Assembly: GCF_003390395.1 (NCBI RefSeq)
Contig: NZ_QUOV01000001.1
Location: forward strand, 3,658,001 to 3,722,000
Source: Thalassotalea euphylliae
Lineage (GTDB): Bacteria; Pseudomonadota; Gammaproteobacteria; Enterobacterales; Alteromonadaceae
DNA: 64,000 bases
Direction of reading: 5' to 3'
Part shown: positions 62,538-64,000 of the stretch, in pieces
How positions within the stretch are numbered: the first letter of the stretch is position 1
Layout: each line of letters opens with the position of its first letter
Made by a program: the position numbers and the translations under genes
The notes under the pieces: model-generated
Told to the model about the DNA's origin: nothing
Database searches by the model: none
Seen by the model: the letters and a program-made list of their open reading frames with translations, nothing else

Positions 62538-64000
62538 CTAGCAACAAGCACAGTTGCGTTTGTGCTTGTCCATTTGACCAACGCCTGGATTAAAGCTATT
62601 GGTTGGATCAAGCTGTTGATAAAAGGCTTTTACACCCGGTTCTGCTTCATAAAGGTGACCGACGTTGTGCTCAGCAGGGTATTTAGCCCCGCGAGAGTCG
62701 AGTAGCGCGAGCATTTCTTTTTTCACTTTTTTTGCATCGGCACCTTTTTTCAGGACATAGTCTTGATGGAAGACATAGCAGAAGAAGTGTCCATAATATA
62801 ATGACTTATCGATTTGGCTGGCGATCGACTCTGGCAATTCTTCTTGCCACAGTGGATCGTTGCGCTTAAGCGCAATATCTAACGCTAAGATATCGCCAAC
62901 TGTTTTATCGTGAAGCGTTTGATAGCGAATGGCAGCACCCGCCGCAGCAAAACGCTGCAAATAAGCTTTCGCCGCTTCGTCTGGCAGGCATTCAAAGTAA
63001 TCTCCTGCGTCAGGGTTTTCTTTGAAATAGCTCGCCAAAAAGCTAGACGCTTCGGCAATGCCTTCATCACTCATCTTCAAAATTAAGTGATGTTCGTACT
63101 TGTCACGATAAGCCAACATTCGCTCAGGTAAATGCTGTGGAAAACACTTACTTGCCACTTGCAATACGCGATCGCTCATATACTTAGGCAATAATGGCAC
63201 CTTGTTTAAGGTGGCATCCACACGACCTTTTAAGGCAAACAGCTTAGGTAACCTGTCGGTACCTAAATGCTCAATACTTAAGAAAGTGTCTTTACCGTAT
63301 TTCGCCGCGATATCGAAAATATCACGGTGCATATACTCACCCACTTCTGGCAGATGCTTGAAGGTGCTAAGAATATGTCGACGCAAGTGGGTTAAGGTAT
63401 CGGGATTATTGGTACCGATATAATAAGTTTGCTCTTGTTTAGCCACTTCAAAGGTGTCTAAACGCACCGCAAAAACAGCCACTTTACCGGCACAGCCACT
63501 GGCTTCATAAAGACGAGTCGTATCGGCATTAAAACGACTTGGCGTGTCGGCATCGACATCGCGTAAACGCTCAAGGTAGTCGCTGGCACTGGCTTTTTCT
63601 TTGGTCGCTAAACTTGCCAGCGAGAATTTTTCTGCTTCTAAGTTCGCTAAGATTTGCTCAGGCGTATCACCCAAGTCGATACCTAAGTGATTGACGAGTT
63701 CCAGTTGGCCTTGCTCGTTCACCCAAGCATAAAGTGATAATTCGGTATAGGCAGGGCCACGTTTCACCAGTGCGCCACCAGAATTATTGGCAATGCCACC
63801 AACAATGGATGCTCCTAAACAAGACGAGCCAATTACCGAATGCGGCGCTCGGTTAAGCGGCTTAAGTGTTTTTTCCAAGGTATGTAAGGTTGTACCCGGG
63901 AAGCTGATCACTTGCTCACCTTCACCCAATACCAAGAGCTTATTCATCGCCAAGGTATTGATGATGACAATTTCTCTGTCGTAGTCATCACCACTTGGGG
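62538..64000 (-). CDS. dld: Quinone-dependent D-lactate dehydrogenase (5' end outside window)
   Basis: Dld is a peripheral membrane FAD enzyme that oxidises D-lactate. The frame stays open to the right edge, where SGDDYDREIVIINTLAM precedes the first internal ATG, so the N-terminal FAD-binding part is cut off. Visible landmarks are HSVIGSSCLGASIVGGIANNSGGALVKRGPAYTE, GCAGKVAVFAVRLDTFE, GEYMHRDIFDIAAKYGKDTFL, RFAAAGAAIRYQTLHD and SLYYGHFFCYVFHQDYVLKKG, all close to Escherichia coli Dld. The last residues are KHKRNCACC, a Cys-rich ending that also forms a hairpin in the RNA. It is upstream of lldD in the same operon. Confidence 0.95.
   Translation of the reverse strand, partial: PSGDDYDREIVIINTLAMNKLLVLGEGEQVISFPGTTLHTLEKTLKPLNRAPHSVIGSSCLGASIVGGIANNSGGALVKRGPAYTELSLYAWVNEQGQLELVNHLGIDLGDTPEQILANLEAEKFSLASLATKEKASASDYLERLRDVDADTPSRFNADTTRLYEASGCAGKVAVFAVRLDTFEVAKQEQTYYIGTNNPDTLTHLRRHILSTFKHLPEVGEYMHRDIFDIAAKYGKDTFLSIEHLGTDRLPKLFALKGRVDATLNKVPLLPKYMSDRVLQVASKCFPQHLPERMLAYRDKYEHHLILKMSDEGIAEASSFLASYFKENPDAGDYFECLPDEAAKAYLQRFAAAGAAIRYQTLHDKTVGDILALDIALKRNDPLWQEELPESIASQIDKSLYYGHFFCYVFHQDYVLKKGADAKKVKKEMLALLDSRGAKYPAEHNVGHLYEAEPGVKAFYQQLDPTNSFNPGVGQMDKHKRNCACC
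62544..62569 (-). promoter_or_regulatory. Intercistronic hairpin at the dld/lldD junction
   Basis: ACAAGCACA (62544-62552) and TGTGCTTGT (62561-62569) form a perfect 9-bp stem with an eight-base loop, inside the last codons of dld and 24 bp before lldD. It has no T tract, so it may stabilise mRNA or set the dld:lldD ratio rather than terminate. Confidence 0.45.

Overview
The window looks like a chromosomal segment of a marine, polarly flagellated gammaproteobacterium of the Alteromonadales, probably a Colwellia/Thalassotalea-type lineage. The genus is an inference. Supporting signs are a MotX-type sodium motor protein, a split and divergent ccmABCDE / ccmFGHI cytochrome c maturation locus, a SapC-family protein, many c-di-GMP genes, PsrA-like regulation of an acyl-CoA dehydrogenase, and moderately AT-rich codon use. 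There is no prophage, CRISPR array, rRNA operon or intact insertion sequence. One tRNA (Leu, CAA) is present.

Layout. 1-5.6 kb is a motility/signalling block: motX (left edge), a GGDEF protein, an HD-GYP protein and a Cache chemoreceptor. 5.6-11.1 kb holds a long intergenic region with an orphan terminator, a small periplasmic binding-protein-like gene, a TonB-dependent receptor and a GAF protein with a decayed GGDEF domain. 11.3-22.1 kb is core housekeeping: tRNA-Leu, an RDD protein, lptF-lptG, pepA-holC-valS, a cold-shock gene, hemH and a glutathione-peroxidase-like gene. 22.5-30.1 kb is the complete cytochrome c maturation set, ccmFGHI leftward and ccmABCDE rightward. 30.1-36.2 kb has a 143-bp MITE-like element, sapC, and a TetR repressor divergent from an RND efflux pair. 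36.3-40 kb is envelope and RNA metabolism: a 52-aa membrane protein, rraB, plsC, mlaA and a lipoprotein alpha/beta hydrolase. 40-54.1 kb is mixed: an outer-membrane-like protein, a REC-HD-GYP regulator, a GST, a DmdC-type acyl-CoA dehydrogenase, a transglutaminase-like protein, a large hybrid histidine kinase, an aldehyde dehydrogenase with its TetR regulator, and a TPR-GGDEF protein. 54.1-61 kb is the most accessory part: two tandem spondin-domain secreted proteins (one with a collagen-like stalk), an orphan ParA, a PEP-CTERM protein, a second MITE copy, a paralogue of the 6.3-kb binding protein, and a sugar-binding-type periplasmic protein. 61.4-64 kb is lactate oxidation: lldD and dld, with dld running off the right edge.

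How the genes work together. The c-di-GMP genes (two predicted cyclases, two HD-GYP phosphodiesterases, one degenerate GGDEF) together with motX and the chemoreceptor point to control of the swim/attach decision. hemH and the ccm genes supply heme and attach it to c-type cytochromes. lptFG, plsC, mlaA and the hydrolase concern envelope lipids. dld and lldD feed lactate electrons to quinone. The least explained parts are the spondin pair, the two orphan binding-protein paralogues, the MITE family, and a possible structured RNA with a terminator near 5.9-6.05 kb. Several starts were moved from the longest reading frame using ribosome binding sites, signal peptides or family alignment; each entry says so.
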